Notes under the pieces: model-generated
Seen by the model: the letters and a program-made list of their open reading frames with translations, nothing else
What the model was told of the DNA's origin: nothing
The model's database searches: none
Translations under genes and position numbers: made by a program
Shown here: one piece after another, positions 33,407 through 41,616 of the stretch
Layout of the letters: each line of letters starts with the position of its first letter
How positions within the stretch are numbered: position 1 is the first letter of the stretch
Assembly: GCF_002803075.1 (NCBI RefSeq)
Contig: NZ_NNBK01000009.1
Location: forward strand, 101,704-165,703
Length of the DNA stretch: 64,000 nt
Direction: 5' to 3'
DNA from: Streptomyces sp. CB01373
GTDB lineage: Bacteria > Actinomycetota > Actinomycetes > Streptomycetales > Streptomycetaceae

Positions 33407-33859
33407 TCAGAGGCGCCAGAGCAGCGCGATCAGGCTGACGAACGCCAACAGGCTCATCGGAACCAGGAAGGGTGAGACACCGGGCCGCCGGGAGGCCGAA
33501 CGGGACAGTGCGGCGATGGTCCTGGCATTCGCCAGGGCCGCTGCCGTCCAGAACACCGTCCAGAGCGGTTCGAAGAGCCAGGCCGGGGAGTCGGCGAAGA
33601 AGTTGTAGCCCAGCAACCAGTTGAAGCCGTCGTTCAGCGACACCACGGCGGCCACCAGGAGCGTCCAGGGCATGCAGAGGATGACGGCCAGGAACCGGGC
33701 CGTCGAGTCGGTGTCCACCAGGCCCAGGCCCTCGGCCGATGCCAGGATCCCCAGAACGGCGACAGAGCCGACGTATGCGCGGGTGGTCCAGTCGCTCGTC
33801 GCGTCGTTCAGAGCGCAGCGGGTGTTCAGGGTGGCGGTCACGAGCAGCCCTTCGCTCAA
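33407..33859 (-). CDS. small four-helix membrane protein
   Basis: A 150-aa hypothetical with four hydrophobic segments, e.g. FLAVILCMPWTLLVAAVVSL and FLVPMSLLAFVSLIALL. The start is TTG with GGAGG 7 nt upstream; the open frame extends far upstream without a start signal. I recognise no family. Divergent from the F420-type LLM gene. Confidence 0.6.
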   Translation of the reverse strand: MSEGLLVTATLNTRCALNDATSDWTTRAYVGSVAVLGILASAEGLGLVDTDSTARFLAVILCMPWTLLVAAVVSLNDGFNWLLGYNFFADSPAWLFEPLWTVFWTAAALANARTIAALSRSASRRPGVSPFLVPMSLLAFVSLIALLWRL

Positions 33860-34000
33860 GGTGATCCCTCCGGGGTCACTCAAGATCAAGATTACTGCTC
33901 CAGGGGGAAGCCGCGGATTGTCCCGGGACGCCCTCCGGTTGGGGACTGCCCCAGGCGCGACGATCAAGCCACAGCACCCCATCCGGAGGGATCGGAACCG

Positions 34001-34903
34001 ATGAACGACACCACAGGCCACGCGCACTCCTTGCGGGAGACCATCGGCCGGTACGGCATCTGGAGCATCGGACTCCGCTCGGAGAACGCGGCCCGGCGCG
34101 GCGAACTCGCCGAGGCGGCCGCGGAGTTGGAGGAACTCGGCTACGGAACCATCTGGCTGGGCGGCAACAGCACCGCCCGCAACGCCGCCCCGCTGATCGA
34201 GGCGACCGGGCGGATCGCCGTCGCCACCAGCATCCAGAGCGTCTGGCAGCAGGACGCCGGCGACAGCGGGGCGGAGTTCACGGCGCTGGAGGCCGCCCAC
34301 CCCGGCCGCTTCCTGCTCGGGCTCGGAGTGAGCCACGGCCCGCGTGTGCAGCAGTACCGGAAGCCGTACTCGACGATGGTCGGCTATCTGGACCGGCTCG
34401 ACGAGCTCGACCGGTCGGGTGAGGGCGGCGTGCCCGCCGGGCGCCGCGTCCTGGCCGCCCTCGGCCCCAGGATGCTGCGGCTCGCCCGGGACCGTGCGGC
34501 CGGCGCGATCCCGTACCTGACCACGCCGGACCACACCGCGCAGGCCCGCGAGATCCTGGGCGAGGCGCCGCTGCTGGCACCGGAGTTCAAGGTCGTCCTG
34601 GAGACCGACCCGGCCCGCGCCCGCGCGGTGGCCCGCGAGTACCTCGCCCCCTACCTGGAGCTGCCGAACTACACCGACAACTTCCTGCGCCTCGGCTTCA
34701 CCGACTCCGACGTCACCGGCGGCGGCAGCGACCGCCTGATCGACGCGGTGTTCGCCTGGGGCGAGGAGTCCCAGATCCGCGAGCGGATCGAGGCGTTCCA
34801 CGCGGCGGGCGCCGACCACGTGGCGCTCCAGGTGGTCACCGCCGGCCCGCGCGACGCCCTGCCCAGGGAGGCGTGGCGCAGCCTGGCCCCCCTGCCGGCG
34901 TGA
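34001..34903 (+). CDS. F420-type LLM-class oxidoreductase
   Basis: TIM-barrel luciferase-like protein of 300 aa of the TIGR03620 type, members of which are predicted to use coenzyme F420. Blocks seen: GYGTIWLGGN, IAVATSIQSVW, HPGRFLLGLGVSHGP and a C-terminal ADHVALQV. GGAGG lies upstream of the ATG. A single gene divergent from the small membrane protein; its stop faces the FAH-family gene. Substrate unknown. Confidence 0.82.
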   Translation: MNDTTGHAHSLRETIGRYGIWSIGLRSENAARRGELAEAAAELEELGYGTIWLGGNSTARNAAPLIEATGRIAVATSIQSVWQQDAGDSGAEFTALEAAHPGRFLLGLGVSHGPRVQQYRKPYSTMVGYLDRLDELDRSGEGGVPAGRRVLAALGPRMLRLARDRAAGAIPYLTTPDHTAQAREILGEAPLLAPEFKVVLETDPARARAVAREYLAPYLELPNYTDNFLRLGFTDSDVTGGGSDRLIDAVFAWGEESQIRERIEAFHAAGADHVALQVVTAGPRDALPREAWRSLAPLPA

Positions 34904-34933
34904 CCGGACCGCACCGCCCCAACCCGCGGTGCG

Positions 34934-35821
34934 CTACGCGTCCTTGAGTTCCTGCCGCTGCCGGCCAAGACCCTCGATCTCCAGCTCGACCACGTCTCCG
35001 GCCCGCAGATACGGCTTCGGCTCGGGCTGCCCCAGGGCGACCCCGGCCGGTGTACCGGTGTTGATGACGTCCCCGGGGTACAGGGTCATGAACTGGCTCA
35101 CGTAGCGCACGACTTCGGCGACGGGGAAGATCTGGTCGGCGGTCGACCCGTCCTGCCTCAGCTCGCCGTTGACCCACAGGCGCAGCGGCAGCGCCTGCGG
35201 GTCGGGGACCTCGTCGGCGGTGACGAGCCAGGGGCCGAGCGGGTTGAACGTCTCGCAGTTCTTCCCCTTGTCCCAGGTCCCGCCGCGCTCGATCTGGAAC
35301 TCCCGCTCGGAGACGTCGTGCGCCACCGCGTACCCGGCGACGTGCGCGAGCGCCTCCTCGTGCGACTCCAGGTAGCGGGCCGTACGGCCGATGACGACCG
35401 CCAGTTCCACCTCCCAGTCGGTCCTGGCGGCGCCGCGCGGCACGAGCACGGTGTCGTCCGGCCCGACCACGGTGTCCGACGCCTTGAGGAAGATCACCGG
35501 CTCGGCGGGCGGCTCGGCGCCGGTCTCGCGGGCGTGGTCGTGGTAGTTCAGCCCGATGCACACGACCTTGCCGATCCGCGCGACCGGCGGCCCGATCCGC
35601 GACGCGTCCGGGTCGGGCCCGGTCCCGTCAGGACCGGTCCCGTCGAGCGCGGGCAGCTCGCCCGCGGCCGCGGCGTCGCGGATCCGGGCGAGTGCCGCGT
35701 CGTCGGCGAGCAGCGCGCCGTCGATGTCCGGGACGATGCCCGACAGGTCGCGCAGGACCCCGGTCGCGTCCAGCAGCGCGGGCCGCTCCGCACCCGCCGT
35801 GCCGACTCGCAGCAGCTTCAT
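34934..35821 (-). CDS. fumarylacetoacetate hydrolase family protein
   Basis: FAH-fold hydrolase or isomerase of 295 aa. An N-terminal variable domain (1-85) precedes the catalytic domain beginning IGKVVCIGLNYHDHARE. Metal ligands are in FLKASDTV, DWEVELAVVIG and AHDVSEREFQIERGG. Such enzymes act on acylpyruvates or 2-oxo-hepta-dienoates in aromatic breakdown. The ATG follows GGGAG. No pathway neighbours are present, so the substrate is unknown. Confidence 0.87.
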   Translation of the reverse strand: MKLLRVGTAGAERPALLDATGVLRDLSGIVPDIDGALLADDAALARIRDAAAAGELPALDGTGPDGTGPDPDASRIGPPVARIGKVVCIGLNYHDHARETGAEPPAEPVIFLKASDTVVGPDDTVLVPRGAARTDWEVELAVVIGRTARYLESHEEALAHVAGYAVAHDVSEREFQIERGGTWDKGKNCETFNPLGPWLVTADEVPDPQALPLRLWVNGELRQDGSTADQIFPVAEVVRYVSQFMTLYPGDVINTGTPAGVALGQPEPKPYLRAGDVVELEIEGLGRQRQELKDA

Positions 35822-35991
35822 GTGTCCAACTCCCTCGATCGCGGGGCGCCCGGCCGATGAAGGCGACCTGGGTGCGGCGGACGCGGCCATCGGAGGACTG
35901 GTCGATCGTCCAGGGTCGACCAGCACTCCGCAAGACGGCGTTCACGTACTGGACCGTAGCCCCGCCTGTGGGAACGGCCGGGCCCGCGCGC

Positions 35992-36696
35992 TCACCGGTA
36001 CAGCAGGAACCGCTCGGCCGCGCTCCACGCCGTACTGGTCACCACGTACAGCGCGGCGGCCAGCGGCACCACCGCCACGGTGACCAGCGTGAAGAAGGAC
36101 ATGTACGGCATGGCCCTGCCGACCGCGCCCACGGCCCCGCCGCTCCCGCCCGCCATACCCGCCACGTCCGTCGCGTCCAGGGACTTCCTCGCCCGGACGA
36201 AGTTGAACGCGGCGACCACGGCCACCACCGCGAACAGCCCCAGATACACGGCTCCGGCCGCCCCGAACGCCCCGCCGCCGGCCAGGGCGTCGGCCCACCG
36301 CCCGTCGAGCGGCGCGGCCAGCAGCCGGTGGCCGAGCAGTCCGGCGCCGTCCGCGTCCGGCGTCGAGAACAGGTGGTACAGCAGGAAGAAGGCGGGCAGT
36401 TGCAGCAGGCTGGGCAGGCAGCCCGACAGCGGCGACACCTTCTCCTCGGCGTGCAGCTCCAGCACGGCCTTCTGCAGCTTCTCGGGGTTCTTCCGGTACT
36501 TCGCGCGCAGCTCGCCGATCCGCGGCTGCAACGCGGCCCGCGCCTTCTGCCCGCGCGCGGCGGCCCGGGAGAGGGGGTGGAGGAGGAGTCGCACGAAGGC
36601 GGTGAACAGGACGATCGCGGCGGCGGCCGCCGAGGCGTGGAACAGCGGCTGGAGCAGGTCGGCGAGTTGCTCGACCAGGCCGGCGAAAACGGACAT
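35992..36696 (-). CDS. YidC/Oxa1-family membrane insertase (second paralogue type)
   Basis: Membrane protein insertase of 234 aa. It has five membrane segments, the conserved cytosolic loop AALQPRIGELRAKYRKNPEKLQKAVLEL-like region after TM1 (about residues 55-85), and the positively charged TM1 end FVRLLLHPLSRAAARGQ that supplies the insertase Arg. It is shorter than housekeeping YidC and away from the rnpA-rpmH locus, so probably a specialised paralogue. GGAGG precedes the ATG. It follows a DUF6412 gene, a pairing I recall from other Streptomyces. Confidence 0.85.
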   Translation of the reverse strand: MSVFAGLVEQLADLLQPLFHASAAAAAIVLFTAFVRLLLHPLSRAAARGQKARAALQPRIGELRAKYRKNPEKLQKAVLELHAEEKVSPLSGCLPSLLQLPAFFLLYHLFSTPDADGAGLLGHRLLAAPLDGRWADALAGGGAFGAAGAVYLGLFAVVAVVAAFNFVRARKSLDATDVAGMAGGSGGAVGAVGRAMPYMSFFTLVTVAVVPLAAALYVVTSTAWSAAERFLLYR

Positions 36697-36787
36697 GAGT
36701 GAGCCCTCCGGGGGTCTCGTCGTGCCAGGCGTACGGCGATGGCGTACGGGGATGACGGCATGACGACCCGCGCGGGGTCACTCGGTT

Positions 36788-37153
36788 TCACACGGTGGGG
36801 TGAGCGGTGCCCTGCGCGGTGGTCGCCGGGAGGGCGTGCCCGGGTGCCCTGGGCCGCGGCCGGCCCGCGGCGTCGGGGTCGCGCTGGGGCAGGAAGGCCG
36901 TACGGCGGTCCCGGTCCCGGATGGCCGTACGCACCCGGGTGGGCGGTACGGCGGGTGTGCAGCGGGAGGCGAGCACCGCGCAGGCGACGAGCGCGGAACC
37001 GGCCGCTGCGGTCGCGGCGAGCGCGAAGGCCACGGTCCCGGAGAGGCCTCCGGCGGCGGACAGGGCGACCGGAAGCAGGACGAAGAGGGGCAGGAAGAGA
37101 GACAGGAGCAACGGCACGGCGGAGGGACGCGTGGCGACACGACTGCGGATCAC
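36788..37153 (-). CDS. DUF6412-like small membrane protein
   Basis: A 121-aa protein with two hydrophobic helices (AVPLLLSLFLPLFVLLPVAL and an Ala-rich second) and a charged C-terminus containing RTAFLPQRDPDAAGRPRPRA, the conserved tail of DUF6412 proteins. GTG start with GGAGG 8 nt upstream. Adjacent to and upstream of the YidC paralogue; possibly a dedicated client or partner. Confidence 0.7.
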   Translation of the reverse strand: MIRSRVATRPSAVPLLLSLFLPLFVLLPVALSAAGGLSGTVAFALAATAAAGSALVACAVLASRCTPAVPPTRVRTAIRDRDRRTAFLPQRDPDAAGRPRPRAPGHALPATTAQGTAHPTV

Positions 37154-37248
37154 GCCGGCTCCCTCCCATGGGGGTGCGCCGCGGTGCTCCGGCACCTGCG
37201 GCTCACTGTCCCGTTGTCTCGTCATCTGCTTGTACAGGGCTCATCCGG

Positions 37249-37776
37249 TTATACAGGATCGATGTCGAGCGGTTGCAGCAGCCGCCTCGGCTTGAGCAGG
37301 GCCCGGCCGACCGGATCCGCCGGGTCCGGATCGAGTCCTGGTCCCGGCTCCATGAGGACGTCCTCGACCGGTACGACGGTTGCACAGGCGGGGCACTCGC
37401 CGTACGGCCCGAGTTCGGTACCGCAGTCCGCGTGCCGGAAGTAGCGCAGCCGGACCTCGGTGAAGTGCTCGCGCCCCCACAGGCCGAGGGCCCGCAGGGT
37501 GGGCCACAGCGCGATCCCGCGCTCGGTGAGGACGTACTCGTCACGGGGCGGCGAGTCCTGGTACCGCCGCTTCTCCAGGATCCCCTCCGCCGTCAGCGTC
37601 TGGAGGCGGGCGGCGAGCACCGCGCGGGGAATGCCGAGGTGGACCAGGAAGTCGTTGTACCGCCGGACCCCGTAGAGCGCGTCGCGGATGACCAGCATCG
37701 TCCAGCGCTCACCGATGATCTCCAGCGCGCGGGCGATCGAGCACTCCTGCGTCGCGTAGTCCTTGCCCAGTGCCAT
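37249..37776 (-). CDS. HxlR-family winged-helix regulator
   Basis: A 175-aa MarR-like HxlR regulator: CSIARALEIIGERWTMLVIRDALYGVRRYNDF is the family N-terminus, with the conserved Cys near residue 12. The C-terminal extension (about 105-175) carries a CxxC-like CPAC that might bind metal. Divergent from an MFS pump over two identical palindromes, so probably its repressor and autoregulator. Confidence 0.87.
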   Translation of the reverse strand: MALGKDYATQECSIARALEIIGERWTMLVIRDALYGVRRYNDFLVHLGIPRAVLAARLQTLTAEGILEKRRYQDSPPRDEYVLTERGIALWPTLRALGLWGREHFTEVRLRYFRHADCGTELGPYGECPACATVVPVEDVLMEPGPGLDPDPADPVGRALLKPRRLLQPLDIDPV

Positions 37777-37806
37777 GCGTCCACTGTAGCCACTTTCCGA
37801 GCACTT

Positions 37807-37868
37807 GGTTCAATGACCGAACCTTGGGGTGTTACGGTTTCGGAGCAGGTCGGTTCAATGACCGAACC
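37807..37868. promoter_or_regulatory. twin HxlR operator sites
   Basis: The 17-bp palindromic GGTTCAATGACCGAACC occurs twice, at 37807-37823 and 37852-37868, in the same orientation and 45 bp apart (about four helical turns). It lies between the divergent HxlR and MFS genes. Cooperative binding by dimers is likely. Confidence 0.8.
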
Positions 37869-37912
37869 TACGTGAGTCTCTTCTCCGCACAGCCCCTCGG
37901 AAGGACGGACCC

Positions 37913-39346
37913 ATGACCGGGCCGAACTCCCCCACCACCTCCCCCGCGGCCCCCACGGCAGCGGCCGCCACCACGCGCACCGCCGCCCCACGCCTCAAGC
38001 GCCGGGACGGGCCTCCGCACCCCCGGTTCACTCTGGCCGTGACCAGCGCGGCCACCACCGTGGCCCTGATGACGTACACGGCGCCGATCGTCACCCTCCG
38101 CGGCACCGCGGCCGCCCTGCACACTCCCCTCTCCGCCCAGGCATGGCTGCTCAACGGCACCCCGCTCGGCCTGGCCGCCCTCCTCCTGATCGCCGGCAGC
38201 CTCGCCGACGACTACGGGCGCCGCCGCGTCTTCCTGGCCGGCACGCTGACCCTGGGCCTGACCACCGTGCTGGGCGCGCTGGCGACGACGACCTGGCAGT
38301 TCACGCTGGCCCGTATCGCCCAGGGCGGGGCGAGCGCGGCGCTGCTGGCCAGCAGCCTGGGCCTGCTCGTGCACGCTTTCCCCACCCCGCGTGGCCGGCT
38401 CCACGCGACCGGCGTCTGGGGCGCCTTCGTGAGCGGCGGCATCGCGGTCGGCCCGGTGGTCACGGGCGCCCTGCCCAACTGGCGGGCCGCCTACGCCGTC
38501 CTGGGCGTCGCCGCCCTGGTCACGGCCGCACTCGGCACCCGCACCCTGTCGGAGTCCCGGGCGCCGAGGGGCGGCCGGCCGGACGTCCTCGGCGCACTGA
38601 CCTTCGCGCTGGCCCTGGTGGCCCTGGTGGCCGCCCTGACCCTGGGCCGGGACGGCTGGCTGCGGGTGCCGGTGGGACTGCTGCTCGCGGCGGCCGTGGC
38701 ACTGCTCGGAGTCTTCGCGCTCCTGGAGCGCCGCACCGGCACGCCGATGATCGACCTGTCCCTGCTGCGCCGCCCCGGCTTCCTGGCGTCCTCGGCGGGT
38801 GGACTGTTCACGGGCCTGGCGGTGATCGGCCTCTTCAGCTTCCTGCCCGCGGTGCTCCAGCAGACGCTGGGCATGTCGCCGCTGACCAGCGCCTGGCTGC
38901 TGCTGCTGTGGTCCGGCACCGGTTTCGTGGTGGCCCTCCAGGCCAAGCGCCTGGCGGGACGGGTGACGCCGCGCCGGCAACTGGTCCTGGGCTTCGTCCT
39001 CCACGCGGCCGGCGTCCTGACGATGCTCGGCGCGATCGGCTCCGGCTCCTGGCTCCGCCTGCTGCCGGGCCTGCTCCTTGGCGGCGTGGGCACCGGCCTG
39101 CTGAACGCCTCGCTGCCCCTCCTGTCGGTGGAGTCGGTCCCGCCGGAGCGCGCCGCGATGGGGTCCGGCGCCCAGCAGACCCTCCGCTACATCGGCTCCT
39201 GCGCCGGAGTCGCCCTGACCATCGCCCTCGCGACGTCGACGGGCAGCCTGTCCAGGGGCGCCGACGTGGCGATGGCGCTGTCGGCGGGACTGGCGCTGGC
39301 GGGCGCGGTGGGCGTGGGGGTGGCGCGGGAGCGGAAGCGGGGATGA
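37913..39346 (+). CDS. MFS drug-efflux type transporter (DHA2-like)
   Basis: Proton-coupled exporter of 477 aa with about 14 hydrophobic segments. It carries the loop motif DDYGRRRVFLAG after TM2 and an EmrB/QacA-like motif C region (GAFVSGGIAVGPVVTG). GGAAGG precedes the ATG. Divergent from the HxlR repressor over twin operators, so inducible efflux of a toxic compound is likely. Confidence 0.88.
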   Translation: MTGPNSPTTSPAAPTAAAATTRTAAPRLKRRDGPPHPRFTLAVTSAATTVALMTYTAPIVTLRGTAAALHTPLSAQAWLLNGTPLGLAALLLIAGSLADDYGRRRVFLAGTLTLGLTTVLGALATTTWQFTLARIAQGGASAALLASSLGLLVHAFPTPRGRLHATGVWGAFVSGGIAVGPVVTGALPNWRAAYAVLGVAALVTAALGTRTLSESRAPRGGRPDVLGALTFALALVALVAALTLGRDGWLRVPVGLLLAAAVALLGVFALLERRTGTPMIDLSLLRRPGFLASSAGGLFTGLAVIGLFSFLPAVLQQTLGMSPLTSAWLLLLWSGTGFVVALQAKRLAGRVTPRRQLVLGFVLHAAGVLTMLGAIGSGSWLRLLPGLLLGGVGTGLLNASLPLLSVESVPPERAAMGSGAQQTLRYIGSCAGVALTIALATSTGSLSRGADVAMALSAGLALAGAVGVGVARERKRG

Positions 39347-39439
39347 GGGCGCGGGGCGGGACGTACCGGCGCGGACCGGGGACCTAGGGAGGACGGGGCC
39401 GGGCTCGGGGATGCCTCGGGGATGGGCCCCTGGGGATGA

Positions 39440-39454
39440 GGTCCCCTGGGGACC
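39440..39454. terminator. small palindrome after the MFS gene
   Basis: GGTCCCCTGGGGACC (7-bp arms) in a gap otherwise made of GGGGAT-like repeats. It could be a weak terminator for the MFS transcript; no U tract. Confidence 0.35.
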
Positions 39455-39516
39455 CCGGATTCCCCTGGCCTGCAGATACCTCACTTTTGTCACTCCCCGG
39501 CAGTACGGTGTCCTCC

Positions 39517-40557
39517 ATGCGCCCCGCCACGCCCGCCGAAGACGCCGACCACGCCACCGAAGCGGCCCGCCTCGAGCGGACCGCCGATCTGTACCCCGAG
39601 GACGCCGAGGCCCTCCTCCTCCAGGCCGCGGCCCACCGGGAGTTGTCCGGCGACCGCCCCGCCGCGACGACCCTCTACGACCGGCTGCTGTCCTCCGACG
39701 CCGCCCTGGAGAACCCCCACCTGGTCCGGGCCCTCAAAGCCGCCAACCTCTGGGAGTACGGCCACGAGGCGGAGGCGAGAGCGATCATCGAGGGCGTCCG
39801 TTCCGCGGCGCCCCGCGACCCGGCGCCCTGGGTGATCGTCGCGGAGTCCCTGGAGGCACACGACGAACTCGAAGCAGCGCACGAGACGTTCACCCAGGGC
39901 GTGGAGCTGCTTCTCGCGGAGGCCCAGCAACCCCCGCGCGCCACCCACCCGCTCGTCTTCGGCCGCCACCGCGTCCGCCGCATGCTGGGCGCGGGCCACG
40001 ACGACTGGGACATGCTGGCCGACACCCTGCACAACTCCCCGGTCCCGCTGGACGAACTCCATGACCCGAAGCGCGTCTGGTCCCTCGGCTCGGAGAACCC
40101 GGCCGAACTGCAGGCGGAGATCACCCGCCTCCGCGCCGAACTCGGCGCCTACCGCGCGGCCCTCTCCCGCCCCTTCCCGGTGGCGGTCCTGCACTGGCCG
40201 GCGGAAGAACTGTCCGAACTGCTCACGGCCTACGACGGCCTCACGTCCGAATACCCCTCCCACGCGACCCACTTGGCGACGATAGAGGCCTCCCTGCGCG
40301 AGCTGGCCTCCTCCGGCACCCCCAACCTGGGCATCGTCACGGGCACGGTTCCCTCCTACGAGGCCTTCGCCGCCTCGGAGGCCGCCTCCCCGTCCGACCC
40401 GACGCTGCTGCCCCAGTACGCGACGACCCTGGCGGCCCGGGGCCGCGCGGTCGCCTGGCCACCGCAGCGGGGGTCACAGTGCTGGTGCGCCTCGGGGCAG
40501 GCGTACGGGGAGTGCCACGGGGCGGCCAAGCCCGCCGAACCCGCCGGAACCGTCTGA
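39517..40557 (+). CDS. TPR/SEC-C motif protein
   Basis: A 346-aa soluble protein. The first 150 residues are helical with TPR-like repeats (PEDAEALLLQAAAHRELSGD). The C-terminus carries a SEC-C zinc motif (CWCASGQAYGECHG). SEC-C tails are found on SecA and many uncharacterised proteins and mediate binding. The frame extends 27 codons upstream, but the ATG at 39517 fits the helical start. Convergent with the LysR gene. Function unknown. Confidence 0.75.
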   Translation: MRPATPAEDADHATEAARLERTADLYPEDAEALLLQAAAHRELSGDRPAATTLYDRLLSSDAALENPHLVRALKAANLWEYGHEAEARAIIEGVRSAAPRDPAPWVIVAESLEAHDELEAAHETFTQGVELLLAEAQQPPRATHPLVFGRHRVRRMLGAGHDDWDMLADTLHNSPVPLDELHDPKRVWSLGSENPAELQAEITRLRAELGAYRAALSRPFPVAVLHWPAEELSELLTAYDGLTSEYPSHATHLATIEASLRELASSGTPNLGIVTGTVPSYEAFAASEAASPSDPTLLPQYATTLAARGRAVAWPPQRGSQCWCASGQAYGECHGAAKPAEPAGTV

Positions 40558-40578
40558 GCGCGCCGGAGGCGAGCGGGT

Positions 40579-41520
40579 TCAGTCCCGCTCGTGGGCGCCG
40601 GCCTCAGCCGGCCGGTGCGCGGGCCGGCCGGGACGACTCGCGCCGAAGGCCGTCACGAGCAGGTCGAGCAGCGGCGCCGAGCAGGGGTGCGGGTCGCGGC
40701 GCGGAGTGAGCGTATGGATGCCGCGGGTCGGGGGATCCACGAGGGCCACCGTGGTGACATCGGTCCGCAGCGCGCCGCCCAGCACCCCCGGCATCAGCGC
40801 GATGGCGTGGCCGGCCGCGACCAGCGCCAGCTTGCCGGGTAGATCGGCCGCGGCGAGGTCGATGCGGGCGGTCACTCCGGCGCGGGCGGCGTGCTGGCGC
40901 AGCAGCGCCGCCGAGCCCTCGTTGTCCTCCACCCAGGTCTGGTCGGCCAGGGCCTGGACACGCACCGGGGCGCCCCCGGCCAGCGGGTGGCCGAGGGGCA
41001 GCACGACGACCATCTCGTCCATCCCCAGGAACCGTCGTTCGAGACGCGGGTCGTCGGGCAGCCCCGGCGGCGCGTCGGTGACCACGGCGAGGTCCAGGTC
41101 GCCTGAGACCACACGGTCGTACAACTCCAGGCTGAGTCCGGGCGACAGGCTCCACAAGACCGTTCCGGCGGTGTCCAGCAGGCGGCGTATCGCCACGGGC
41201 ACGATCCCGGCGGCCAGGGAAGGCGTCGCACCGACGGCCAGGCGCCGTACCGGCGCACCGTCCCGCAGGTCCCGCACGGCACGAACCGCCCGGTCGGCCT
41301 CGGTGAGCGCGGCCGTCGCGTGACGGCGGAACACCTCCCCGGCAGGCGTCGGACGCACACCACGCGCGTGCCGCTCCACCAGCGGCACCCCGAACTCGCG
41401 CTCCAGTCCGGCGATCTGCCGGGAGACGGCCGACTGCGTGTAGCCGAGTTCGTCGGCCGCGGCCGACAGCGACCCGAGCCGGCACACCGTCACGAAGGCC
41501 CGCCATGAAGTGAGCGTCAT
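40579..41520 (-). CDS. LysR-family regulator
   Basis: LysR-type transcription factor of 313 aa. The winged helix at 1-60 includes GSLSAAADELGYTQSAVSRQI; the periplasmic-binding-like effector domain occupies 88-290. Divergent from the reductase fusion gene, with an intergenic stretch of 96 bp that contains a direct GTATGC repeat, so it probably activates that gene. The ribosome site is weak. Confidence 0.87.
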   Translation of the reverse strand: MTLTSWRAFVTVCRLGSLSAAADELGYTQSAVSRQIAGLEREFGVPLVERHARGVRPTPAGEVFRRHATAALTEADRAVRAVRDLRDGAPVRRLAVGATPSLAAGIVPVAIRRLLDTAGTVLWSLSPGLSLELYDRVVSGDLDLAVVTDAPPGLPDDPRLERRFLGMDEMVVVLPLGHPLAGGAPVRVQALADQTWVEDNEGSAALLRQHAARAGVTARIDLAAADLPGKLALVAAGHAIALMPGVLGGALRTDVTTVALVDPPTRGIHTLTPRRDPHPCSAPLLDLLVTAFGASRPGRPAHRPAEAGAHERD

Positions 41521-41616
41521 GGCCCGCAAGTATGCCCGCCGGTATGCGAATCCCGCAGACCTGCCCTGCGAGATCTGCGCTTGTCGCAGTCCTCGTGGTG
41601 TCCGAGGCTCGGACGC

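Noticed and set aside
39347-39516. Small gene in the GGGGAT-rich gap after the MFS pump
   Set aside because: Only a compositional open frame upstream of the SEC-C gene, without a ribosome site.
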